Shown here one piece after another: positions 21,190-30,845 of a DNA stretch of 64,000 bases. The DNA is taken from the NCBI RefSeq assembly GCF_029784165.1, contig NC_073695.1, positions 101,187,306 through 101,251,305 of the forward strand, read 5' to 3'. Made by a program: the position numbers and the translations under genes. The notes below the pieces were generated by a model. It searched no databases and was not told the DNA's origin. It worked only from the letters and a program-made list of their open reading frames with translations. Source of the stretch: Wyeomyia smithii (Eukaryota > Arthropoda > Insecta > Diptera > Culicidae). Positions within the stretch are counted from its first letter, which is position 1. Each line of letters starts with the position of its first letter.

Positions 21190-21890
21190 ATGATTGCATT
21201 TTTCTTGACCGTGGACTTATTCGAAAAATACTTATTATGTAACTATAACTCCATCACAAGTAAAGCAAATAGTATGCTGGGCTTTGCTAAGCGGTTAAGC
21301 CACAATTTTCAAGACCCGTACACTATCGAACTATTGTATATTACATATGTTAGACCTATTGTAGAATATTGTAATCTCATATGGATCAGTCCAAAAACAA
21401 TTCCTCCTTTACGCGCTTCGCAACTTGAATTCGACTGCATTTTCTCTGCCATCGTATGAAGCACGTTGCATGCTCATTAATCTGCAAGCACTTAAACAAC
21501 GCCGCGAATTTGCAATGCTATTCTTCGTCAATGACATTATTTCAAATCGTATAGACTCATCTGTATTACTATCACAACTCAGCTTTAATACACCTTCACG
21601 GCATCTTAGAACGAGAAAACTTTTTTCAGAAAAAACATTGCAGAATTAATTATGCAAAAAATGGTCCCATAAATCGAATGATGAGTCAGTATAATCTACA
21701 TTGTAAAACCATTGGCGTAACAATATCAAAAAAAAAAAAACAAATTAAAAACTGTCTGAAATACACTAGAAATATCGTACCGTAACAAGAACATTGTGAA
21801 CACTATAAATAATAACTTTGATGAAATATTTATGTAGTCTACATTTGCTCGACGAAATAAATATACAATAAAAAAATAAAAAATTAACAT
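21190..21890 (+). pseudogene. LINE RT C-terminal fragment (CR1/Jockey-like) inside the hAT element
   Basis: Encodes SKANSMLGFAKRLSHNFQDP, IELLYITYVRPIVEYCNLIW (the typical VRPxLEYC block) and, in a second frame, QKQFLLYALRNLNSTAFSLP, SYEARCMLINLQALKQRREF and SQLSFNTPSRHLRTRKLF, then a short 3' UTR rich in AATAAA-like sequence near 21860-21885. It is 5'-truncated with one frameshift and non-functional. The clade is judged from the DPYT/VRPIVEYC wording. Confidence 0.75.
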
Positions 21891-22288
21891 CCACCAAGCA
21901 ATGAAATTAAAAATATTTTCTGAAACATAATATTTCTGTCCTTTGGTAAGCTACGAGTTTTGAAAGTTTGCAGATTTTTTTAAAAGCATTTTTGTTGTTT
22001 AAACGTGTAAGCAATGTTTGCAAAACCTCCTACGTAATTATTACTCGGGTATAAAAAAAAGTCGTTTGGTAACAGTTTCGAACTATACACTTCATCACGG
22101 TTGAGTCTCCTGATTGCTACGATGTGCACATAAAACTCGTCGCTTAATTTAAACTCTACCAGACATGCATTTTTCACCCTTCTCCGTGTTGTGCTAGTAG
22201 GGTAAATTAACAAAATAGAAATTATCAGCAGTTTATATGAATCATACGTATGCATACAAAATAATTGAAATCCCTATTTAATTTTAAT

Positions 22289-22967
22289 GGTGCTTCTTAC
22301 GGGATTCACTTCACGGTGAAATATATTTCACTCTCACGCTCACTTCACTTTTTCAGACCTATTCCCGATTCCACCTCAAGTGAGGTGACAAAAATCACCT
22401 CCGTAGAGTGAGATTGATGGTGAAGTGAAATTGAGAATAGGACAAGTGAAATGAGATTGTTTCCCAGCTCAAAAATCTCTACGTCCCAGGAAGTGGTTTT
22501 TTCCTTTTTTTAGATAACACCCGATCTTGACGTGTTCTGCATTTCTAAAACATTCGGCATCAAAAAAAATGTTTTTTTTCTCGGTATCGCAAATTTCCTG
22601 AACTAGTTTGCACTTTTTTCATCGGGTAAAAAAATGATAATTTGACCGCTTTAAGGCACGGAACAAATTCTGATTTGTTTCGTTACTGAAGAAAAAATCC
22701 AATATTTACCATTAGATCACAAATCAATCAACTTTCAGACTTTTAGCATCTTCGTGGAATCATTTCACCGTTCAAAATGGTCGTGAAATAATTCCACGCG
22801 AAACGTCGCTTTTTCCGTTCTCACTTCACTGATATGACACCCATAATAACACAGATTCCGCGGCAGATGTCACTTTGCGACGTTTTTCTCACTTACGTGA
22901 GTCCCGTAATAGGATTTTGTTCACTTCACTCTGATTTCACCGTGAAGTGACTCCCGTAATAAGCACC
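22289..22967. mobile_element. 679-bp MITE with GGTGCTT termini inside the hAT element
   Basis: Left end GGTGCTTCTTACGGGATTCA and right end inverse GGTGCTTATTACGGGAGTCA, followed on both sides by CACTTCACGGTGAAAT and further CACTTCACT-type motifs. Flanked by AAT on each side (22286-22288, 22968-22970), compatible with a 3-bp duplication. No coding frame. Confidence 0.75.
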
Positions 22968-23249
22968 AATATGAGGTAACTAACTGAACCCAAATTCTCC
23001 GTACACAGTTATGAATAGATATTTTGCTGCGTGATAGAAATGATCAAATTTTTCAACATCAGACGAGCGGACGTTCTCAGTGACAGATGCTACGCTGGAT
23101 TCTGGGAGCACCAATACATCGCCTGGAACTCTGGTTCATTAACATTCGTTCACATGAACACTCGGGTCTAGTCCAACTCCGGCCATCATCTCGAGAAACC
23201 ACATATGACAATCAGTGCATAAAATATGCGAGGTAATCAGGTATTTAGC

Positions 23250-23590
23250 AAAAAAATAAGGCCGTTACAAATTATATTTTCATTTTATGTCACTCCCCCC
23301 TTCAAAAATCTTGAATATTGGAAGGGGAAGAAAAAAAAGCTCAAACCGTTTTGTTCATTTTATTGGTTTTCCGACAGCATAAATGCTTTATTTAGTAACA
23401 AACAAGTCCAGTGACAGTGAGAGTGTCGTCAAAAGGCAAGCGAAATAGATATTAATAAAAATAAAGTGTTATTTTTCAACATTTATTTGAGTGCAAGTTA
23501 TAACCGTCATAACTTGCACACAAACTTTGATCAAAGATATTAATTTTTTTTCGTCTCGGTGTTATTTATTTTTTGCCACCCCCTTTGCTA
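23250..23590. repeat. Dispersed repeat shared with 53820-54130
   Basis: Contains CCGTTACAAATTATATTTTC, CACTCCCCCCTTCAAAAATC, GGAAGGGGAAGAAAAAAAA, AACAAGTCCAGTGACA and a hairpin GTTATAACCGTCATAAC. The reverse orientation is found at 53820-54130 (CTCCCCTTCC, TGTCACTAGACTTG). A third partial piece is at 57270-57345. Non-coding. Confidence 0.6.
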
Positions 23591-23654
23591 ACTTTGATAA
23601 CCTTGGACATAAAAAGAATTCGAAATTTGTATCAGCCTAAAATAAAATAAAAAT

Positions 23655-23862
23655 CCTGGACGGGTCGGGTACGGGTCGGGCGGCAATTTCGGGATATTTT
23701 TCTTTCGGGTACGGGTTGGGTACGGGTAGTTGAAAACAATATTTTTCGGGTACGGGTATTTTAAACAAACCCGACTTCGGGTTCGGGTCGGATACGGGTT
23801 TGAAAATTCTCGATGAGTCGGGTACGGGTCGGGTACGGGTAACAAATTTCCCATACCCGACC
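23655..23862 (+). repeat. Right subterminal CGGGTA repeats of the hAT element
   Basis: CGGGTCGGGTACGGGT units and TTCGGGTTCGGGTCGG, parallel in orientation to those at 20870-21050. Confidence 0.7.
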
Positions 23863-23877
23863 ATCTCTACTAAGAAC

Positions 23878-24320
23878 ACTAAAAGATTTCCAAATAAATA
23901 ACCTAATAAAAAGCAACGGGGATTGGGTGGGATACAAACCCAACTTCGAAATTCCCTACATAATACAAGAGACAGAACGGGAAAATTGGGAACAAGGTGG
24001 GCTCAGAACTCGTGACCGCTCACCTAGCTTCTACACATACGATTCTAATTTAAATGGTTCCGCGAGAGCGGGATAAGCAGGGCCAGAAATATGCGAATGC
24101 CGAGTATTAATACAGCACAGATTGCGTATCTTCGGTAAGAAACATGTAGAACCTGCCGATATTTGGAGGGAAAGTCCCGGTGAGGTAATAAACTTCATAA
24201 AAAGTGCGTTGCCCAACTGGGATAAATGTGCAATGTAGCGAGGACATCAACTCGCCAAATAGTGATGAACATGCTCGTACGCACTTAGAGTGAATTAGGG
24301 CATACCACAATAGAATAGAA
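23878..24320 (+). pseudogene. RNase-H-type LINE remnant, right part of the split element
   Basis: Reading resumes after the hAT duplication: LKDFQINNLIKSNGDWVGYK, FEIPYIIQETERENWEQGG, then FYTYDSNLNGSARAG, the start of an RNase H domain (FYTDGS in active copies). Most of the RNase H body is missing. The C-terminal block PADIWRESPGEVINFIKSAL, PNWDKC follows at 24150-24225, then 3' UTR to about 24320. It is the continuation of the frame at 8834-9358 across two large insertions. Confidence 0.8.
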
Positions 24321-27205
24321 GAAATAGGGGAAGACATGGGTTTTCAAATAGGGGAGGAATACCAATTATGGCAATACCTAAGAAATGTACCAGTATGGCA
24401 TGAACCAGTTATGGCCTATGAAGTTTAAATGGAGTATTGCCATAGCTGGTGCACTTGCCGTAACTGGCTCACCTAACCTCATTAAGTTAAGGGAACTGCA
24501 TTTTTGCACACTTTCATGTACAATGTGGATCGTCATCTTTTGCATAGAGATCGAAAATGTAAATATCGATTTTTTTTATGCTCGTTAATATCATGATGCG
24601 ATTTTCACAGCAGAGGGTATCTCCTCAATTCAGTTCCATCTGATGTAGGTTGTTTTTTTGTATCTATAATGAGATATTATTGACTTTAGAATAGTTTTCT
24701 ACATTCTATGTGGCAGTAAGGAATTTTATTCTTGCTTTTCTCAGTGCTTTTGTACAAGTATTCTCTCCACCCCACTATTTACATCAATCAAAATCCTCGA
24801 TGGCGGTTTTTTCTAGACAACATTTCGTTGGCACTCTAATTCTCAAAAAAAAAAACGGAATGTTATTTTTCAGTAAAAGTAAAAGAAAAAGATAAATTGT
24901 AAAACTATGTATAAAATTGTTATTCTACTCGCCCCAAACATGTTGCTTCTGATAAAAAATGGTCAACCAGCGAAACAGAATATCCGCAGTTCAAAAGATG
25001 TGCTGTTTATTCGATGCTTCTAAAAACAAAGAGGTATTACTTCCCCGGAAATAGTCGTCAACTTTTTAAATTGACTATGTAGCTGAAAAAAATATTATTT
25101 TTATTGTTGAGTTCTGCATACGTTTGTAATTTGTTGAATGTTACTCAGAGCAGTAGCCCTTATTTACTTTCGCACAAACTTTCCATTCTATAAACGTACT
25201 CGAATATGATTTGTTGTCCGAGGCACAGCATACATTCGATGTTCAAAGAAATAGTCGCACCGAAACCGGTTTCATTCGGCAATCTAAGACTATAAAATTG
25301 AAAAAAATAAGATCTTCAGCATAGGAAGTTGAATCAGAAAGAATTCCTACTCTTTTATAGTGCCCCAACCCGCTGCTGTCAAAGAGGAAGAAGACAACGA
25401 AAGCGAAACTAGGAAATGAATAAAAAACAACACAATCATTGCTATAAAGTCTCGCTAGGAATGGAAGTTCCTATTTGTGAACACTATCTTCTTTTTCCTC
25501 TGCTGGTGTTTTTATTACGTTCACTACCACCATAAATGTGTGTACAACTAAATTAGAGGTAAATACCTGCGCGTTGAGTTATATCCATTTGTGGTTCAAG
25601 GTTTAAGCTTACCTACAGGTTTGGGATCTAATTCCGTTAACGAGGTGCGTTTCCGAAAATCGTTCAGCTTCATTACTATTGAGTCATCTCCACTGTTCTG
25701 GCTTACGTTTGTTTTGGTCGTGAAATAGTAGGGCGATTTGTGTGTTGATGTTTTTTTCCTCGCGCTTTATTATTCGTTTGCAATGCATCTCATTCCATTG
25801 CTTTTAGTACATACATTTTCTTTCTCTCTTCCCCGTTATTTTCATTGCACCGCACAATTGTATAAAATCGCTCAACTCTAGCCAATCGATGCAAGAAATC
25901 ATACAAACAATCGCTCATCCACTCTTTTGCGTACAAGATCGACCATGTTTCAAGGTGAACTAGCTACTAGCCGGTATCTACCGGCTTGGGCTTGGCGATG
26001 GCGCTGGCGGTGGTGTCTCAAGTGCTTTCCCTTTCTCATGCTTCCCATGCTGTTGTTCGGGTATTTTCTCTGCGTTACTGACGTCGCGCGTCCATTCATC
26101 TGTTCCACCAGACGGCGGTGAAATGTGTTGGTGCATCCATCATCAGTAAAACGCAAACGCACTCGATCGACAGAGTGATTCTGTCTCATACAATAGAGTT
26201 CGATCATTTCCATTATTTCTGCCAATTCTGCTGAGTTGCTCGAGTATTTTAAAATGTTAATGAAGAAAAAACTTCTGCATTGTAGTATTTCCTATGCTAA
26301 TCAACTCATTTTGAATTCTGGTCACGAAGTAGTTGATCAATTTTATTGTTTTTTGGTGAACATATTGATGAGAAGTATTGTAACGAAATCCCAAATATAG
26401 TTATAAAATTTCAAAATTTCAAAGAACGAAGATTAGCATCTGTTTAACACTAAAGTGCTACAACAATCTTAAGTGACTAGAATGTGGTAGCAGAATGTAG
26501 AATGTGGGAGCAGACTATATTACCAAAACGTCTCACGAAATAATAATTTGAATGCCCGGGAAATCCCGGGATCCCGGAAATTAAGAAAATATGCAAAGCA
26601 AAGTAAAGAAGCGGATTTTTTGTCATATAGAAGAAAAGATTGAAAATATGATTCAATTATTCATATTCATATATAAAAACACTAATTCAATAAAAAATTG
26701 ATCAGTTTTAGTTTTGATAATAATCCACGAACAGAAGCATTAGGGTGCATATGAAATCTACTATTTACTACCCAAATTTCGTTTATCGGTATTGCTCAAA
26801 AGTTTCGTCTTTTCAGAAAAAGTTTTCATGCACAATTTGAAAAAAAAGCGCAAGTAGCTGTTCGTGATATTTTTGAAATCGTTTTTTATGTCAAATCTAA
26901 TTCTAATGTCCACGGTCCATACATTTTTTTTAGAATTTATATGGACAGTTGTCCACGGAGAGGGGGGGGGTCAGAATCGTTAAAAATCTGTCCACGTGGA
27001 AGTGGATGGCCCCTAAGTTATACCTAATATCGAAAAATTACTCTCCGCGATGCCGTGAGAGTCTTGAGGACCTGAACCAAACCAGTTTGCGCGTTTCGGA
27101 TCTAATAATTAGGCTTGATTTGCACCTCCCATCAAAACTTTTCATTTCTGTGTGACCAGTTTTTATGTCTGGTTACCAAATAATATTAAATAATAAATGT
27201 AGAGT
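24321..27205. other. Intronic DNA, no gene recognised
   Basis: Mainly AT-rich. Notable local features are a moderately GC-rich patch at 25920-26230 with short opposed frames, a CCCGGGAAATCCCGGG hairpin near 26556, and TGGACAGTTGTCCA followed by a G9 run near 26941-26970. None supports a gene. Confidence 0.4.
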
Positions 27206-27217
27206 AGCAGCTTTGAT

Positions 27218-27265
27218 ACCGTGACCAGGACTCGCACCAATTTGCCATCACGCACTTGGCTATCG
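27218..27265 (-). repeat. tRNA-like sequence (probable SINE head)
   Basis: On the minus strand TAGCCAAGTGCGTGATGG resembles a pol III A box and GGTGCGAGTCCTGG a B box. Spacing is too short for a functional tRNA and no cloverleaf can be drawn. Probably a fragment of a tRNA-derived SINE. Confidence 0.4.
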
Positions 27266-27284
27266 TGATTCAGGTTCTGCTACC

Positions 27285-27415
27285 AATGATTCTGCCTTTC
27301 GTGCCCTTCGAAATTCTGCCTTTTGAAATATTCTGCCTTGTGTGTACGGTCATAGAAATCTGCCTTTCATGATTCTGCCTTTTATGATTCTGCCTTTCGT
27401 GATTCTGCCTTCTGT
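27285..27415 (+). repeat. Tandem TGATTCTGCCTTT repeats
   Basis: About eight degenerate copies of a 16-17 base unit (ATTCTGCCTTTCGTG) lie between two tRNA-like pieces. The last three copies are nearly identical. Read on the minus strand they give a QNHER-type chance repeat peptide. Confidence 0.75.
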
Positions 27416-27478
27416 GGCGAACCCTATTGAATATGTTGATTTTCGTAACCCAGAAGTAATTGGTCAAAACACCATAAC

Positions 27479-27520
27479 CGTAGCCAGGGATATAGCGGGT
27501 TCAAGTCCCGCCTGGATGCG
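27479..27520 (+). repeat. Truncated tRNA-like sequence with B box
   Basis: GCGGGTTCAAGTCCCGCC is a perfect T-arm-like hairpin with the B-box core GGTTCAAGTCC, preceded by TAGCCAGGGAT. The D and anticodon regions are missing, so it is not a tRNA gene. Confidence 0.5.
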
Positions 27521-28056
27521 CTATATTTTTTGTATCATGTTTTCATTTCACTTATAGCGATAACTTTCCAACTGCACAGAACTGTCTGCCTTTAATGATC
27601 ATGTTGAGTAATTTATGATTTTAAATGGTAACCATATTCATGAGATTAACTACTGTTATTCACTATCAGCAATAGCACTGCAGTTCTCCTTAATTGCGGC
27701 GCTATGCTTCATCTGTACTGTAAGATACTATTGCTTTCATCAGCATGTTTTCTTTCAAGACATCAGTTTTTATTAAGTTCTAACAAATTTTTTTAAGATT
27801 CTCGAAAAACCTTTACCTTCGAGACATCAAATCAAATCAATTAATTCGAGTCAATCAAATTAGAGTGACCAACACATGGTTAAAGCCTCGTTAAAATAAT
27901 AAATAAATAAATAAATAATTGTCCTGTTGTGATACTGAAATAGAAAATGTCACAGTAAATTGATGGTGTCATTGTTAGCGTAAATTTGTTCTTGAAACTT
28001 TTTAACAATGTTCACCGCTGAACAATGGAATAATAATGCTCTTCAGTATAACAAAA
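27521..28056. other. AT-rich DNA with an AAAT microsatellite
   Basis: No gene. A short AAAT tandem run lies at about 27897-27917. Confidence 0.4.
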
Positions 28057-28067
28057 CAAAGATGTAG

Positions 28068-28336
28068 TCCCACCCTAACTTACGATCCGTTTATTAACGG
28101 ACCGGCGCCAACGGCTTTACTTCCTCATGCGATGGAAGGCGTGATCCCAGAGATTTTTCGCCTCAGAAAATCTCCCGGTGTCGACTAGGATTTATTCTAG
28201 ACCAGTTGGATTGGTTGTGAGTGGATCACGCCACCTCACAACCATCGACACCTATGTCGGCGGTGGGATTCGAACCCAAGCGTCGAGTGTGGTTGGCGGA
28301 GACGTTACCAACCACACTAGGCCCCCGCTCCTTTGG
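28068..28336 (-). mobile_element. tRNA-derived SINE with 11-bp target duplication
   Basis: On the minus strand it starts near GGGGCCTAGTGTGGTTGG (A-box region), then GGGTTCGAATCCCACC (B box), followed by a tRNA-unrelated body. CAAAG[A/T]TGTAG flanks it at 28057-28067 and 28337-28347. The body contains a strong GGTTGTGAG / CTCACAACC hairpin. It resembles Feilai-like mosquito SINEs, but the family name is from memory and unverified. Confidence 0.8.
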
Positions 28337-28860
28337 CAAAGTTGTAGATAATAATTTTGCTATTCCAAAAAGCGCTTCAAGCGATTGCGTCCGATTGCGT
28401 TGACATTTTGCACAGGTCATCTTTTGGGACAATAAACAAAATGTGCATGGTAGAATTTCTGAACTTGACATGAGATTTTTCGCTAGTTCATAAAAAAATT
28501 AAAACTATCTCTAAAATTATCATGAACATCAGATTTTTTTCAAGGGCATCTAAAAAGCATCGAACTATTTCGTCCATTCTACAACAGTGTTCTAGTTTAA
28601 AATGTTATTTCAGATCACTATTTTGCTAACATTTTTTTAAGCTAGCAGAACAATATTATTGCAAAAAAATGCACCAAATTTTATAAAGCTACCTGCGTAT
28701 GCAGGCGTTTAATTGACATCTAATTTTATCAGAATGCTTCTGAACGTTTCCATAAGAAAATTGTCGAAAAAAATCGAAGCTTTGCATGCATAATTATATT
28801 TTCGGAGAAAATTAAACAAATGAATAGAACTACACTGGACAATACAAGTTTTGCCGTAGA
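28337..28860. repeat. Dispersed repeat with CAAAGTTGTAGATAATAA
   Basis: Contains ATTTTGCACAGGTCATCTTT followed by GGGACAATAAACAAAATGTG, repeated with changes at 61438-61480 (TTTTGTACAGGTCATTTTTT, CCAATAAACGAAATGTACAT). AT-rich, non-coding. Confidence 0.55.
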
Positions 28861-28899
28861 CCTCAAACTATCAAAATATGAAAGATTATGGTGTCTTAA

Positions 28900-29105
28900 C
28901 CGTCCCAGTGAATTTTGGTGCCCCTAGTTTGGTTATATGTGCGTCGAAAATTCAAAGAGTAATTGCTCGCCGAGTTCATCGTCTTGTGAGACCTTAACGA
29001 AGTTTTCCCGTAAAAAATCGTAGATATAACGAACCCGGTGAGTAATTACTTTTGACGCACTTCTAACCAAATTAGGGGCACCAAAATATACAGGAATGGA
29101 ATTTT
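28900..29105. mobile_element. Palindromic MITE, TTTTGGTGCCCC family, copy 1
   Basis: Left TGAATTTTGGTGCCCCTAGT and right AGGGGCACCAAAATATACA are inverted, with further pairing of GTGCGTC / GACGCAC and GAGTAATTGCTC / GTGAGTAATTAC. Related copies lie at 54985-55190 and 61690-61910. Confidence 0.65.
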
Positions 29106-29339
29106 ATTGAGCGTCTTAGTAGAATGGTATAAGAAATCAGAAAAAAGAATTACCTACATATATTTTTTTCTCTATATTTTTGAGGCTTTTAGCCGGTGCA
29201 CACTGTTTCCAAATCTGCAAAAATGTGATCGAAATTATTTTGACCCAAAAAAATAGATTTTAGAGCCATAGTGCCTTCAGGAAAGTTGATCCATCAATTA
29301 GTCTCTATTTTATAGAAGTTGCAATTTTGTGATTAATTC

Positions 29340-30580
29340 ACTTAACAGTGAGAAGCGAATTTTACTATTTTCATTTTTAAATATAAAAAGTCACTTCGTT
29401 CGGCAAAGTTGTAGCACATTTAATAAAAAAACAACATTAGCAAAGGCACAATACTTCTATCTGCCTTTTTAAATGGACTTTTGTGGAGTTATCTACAGAT
29501 TGCCACTAAAAATCAATTTTTTCAATATAACATTTAGTAGTAATTTTCTACAATTTTTGAATGTTCTACATTGTTGTTTGCCTTCATAAAACAAATAATT
29601 TCATCGAAGAAAGTTTATTTTTATCTCTCATATTTAATTGTTTATAGACTATTTTTATTGAAACAATGCACTAATTGACTAACAAATATCTTTAAAATCA
29701 GCAAGTATCTGCAGACTAAACCATTTCTATATTCAAGTATAAGTAAAACATCATTTAATCCAGATATAGATATTTGTCTCTCGCTGCATCCTGTGTAGAT
29801 ATTTGTAAATAAATAAGTGCATTATTTTAATAAAAATCTTTAATAACTGAATAAACTTATGAGATAGAAATAAACTTTCTTCGGTGAACTTGAGTGTTTT
29901 ACTATAGTAAACAACATTGTAGAACATTGAAAAATTTTAGAAAATCATTATAAAAAGTTATATAATAAAAATTTAAGGGGCATTCTAGAGAAAACTTCAC
30001 AATAGTTCATTTAAATTAGCAGATACAAGTATAGTGTCTTCGACAAAGTTGTTTCTTATAAAATGTGCTAAAACTTTACCCATCAGAGTGAATTTTTATA
30101 TGCAAAAATGAGAAAAATAAAACTCATTTCTCACTTTTAGTTTTGATCACAAAAATATAACTCCTATAAAATGGAAAATAATTAATAGAACAATTTTGCT
30201 GAAGATACTACGACTTCAAAATCATTATTTTTCGAGTTAAGAGTAATTAGTGTAAATTAGCTCATGATTCTAGTAAAAAACGTCAACAACCAAAAATATA
30301 TGTGAGATAAAAATAAATTTCCTTGAAGATATTTTTTGTTTTGTTGTAGCAAACAATTTTGCAGACCATTCAAAAATTGAAGAAAATCACTATAAAAAGT
30401 TGAATAGCAAAAAAAGATTTTTAGTAGTAATCTATGAAAAATTCCATAAAAGTCCATTTAAATAGATGGACAGAAGCATGATGTCTTCCACAAAGTTGTT
30501 TCATCTGCAATTTGCTATAACTTTGCAAAATAAAGTGGATTTTTGTATTCCAAATTGAGAAAAGTAAAGCTTTTTTCTCG
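29340..30580. repeat. Three arms of one AT-rich repeat, two inverted and one direct
   Basis: The unit includes AAAGTTGT, a run near GGACTTTTGTGGAGTTATCT, TCTACAATTTTTGAATG and AAGAAAGTTTATTTTTATCT. It occurs at 29350-29635 and inverted at 29865-30135. A third copy at 30297-30580 has the same orientation as the second. The first two flank about 220 bp and could form a hairpin. Non-coding. Confidence 0.65.
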
Positions 30581-30587
30581 CTTACTT

Positions 30588-30845
30588 ACCTTACCAGTCA
30601 GCTCCAGGCCGAAGTGTCCCTTGCTGTTCGAAAAGTCGTCTCCATTAAACTCGGTCTATGGCTGCAGCTCGCCAGCCATGTCGTCTGCGGAGGCCCCGCA
30701 CGTCGTCTTCCACTTGATCGAGCCACCTTGCTCGCTGCGAGCCCCGTCGCCTTGTTCCAGTCGGGTTGTTATCAAGAATCATTTTCACCGGGTTGTCGTC
30801 CGACATCCTAATGACATGCCCAGCCCACCGTAGTCTCTTGGTAGT
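30588..30845 (-). pseudogene. RTE-like RT C-terminal fragment
   Basis: The minus strand encodes KRLRWAGHVIRMSDDNPVKM, ILDNNPTGTRRRGSQRARWL and DQVEDDVRGLRRRHGWRAAA, the standard C-terminal block of RTE-like mosquito LINEs (compare RIRWAGHARMPDN in the element at 9384). Only the last third of the RT remains. Dead fragment. Confidence 0.8.

Larger units (their letters stand above)
20863..23869 (+). mobile_element. Non-autonomous hAT element, 3.0 kb
   Basis: Termini TAGAGATGGGCGGGTATGGG (20863) and the inverse of TAGAGATGGTCGGGTATGGG (ending 23869) form TIRs of hAT type. The 8-bp duplication CTAAGAAC is exact on both sides (20855-20862 and 23870-23877), which is diagnostic for the superfamily. 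Both ends carry CGGGTACGGGT-rich subterminal repeats. No hAT transposase is visible. The interior holds a LINE fragment, a 679-bp MITE and another dispersed repeat. It sits six bases from the RTE insertion site inside the RNase-H LINE. Confidence 0.85.

Noticed and set aside
27479..27520. Possible tRNA gene (GGTTCAAGTCC B box)
   Set aside because: No D arm or anticodon arm at the right distance; no cloverleaf can be drawn.
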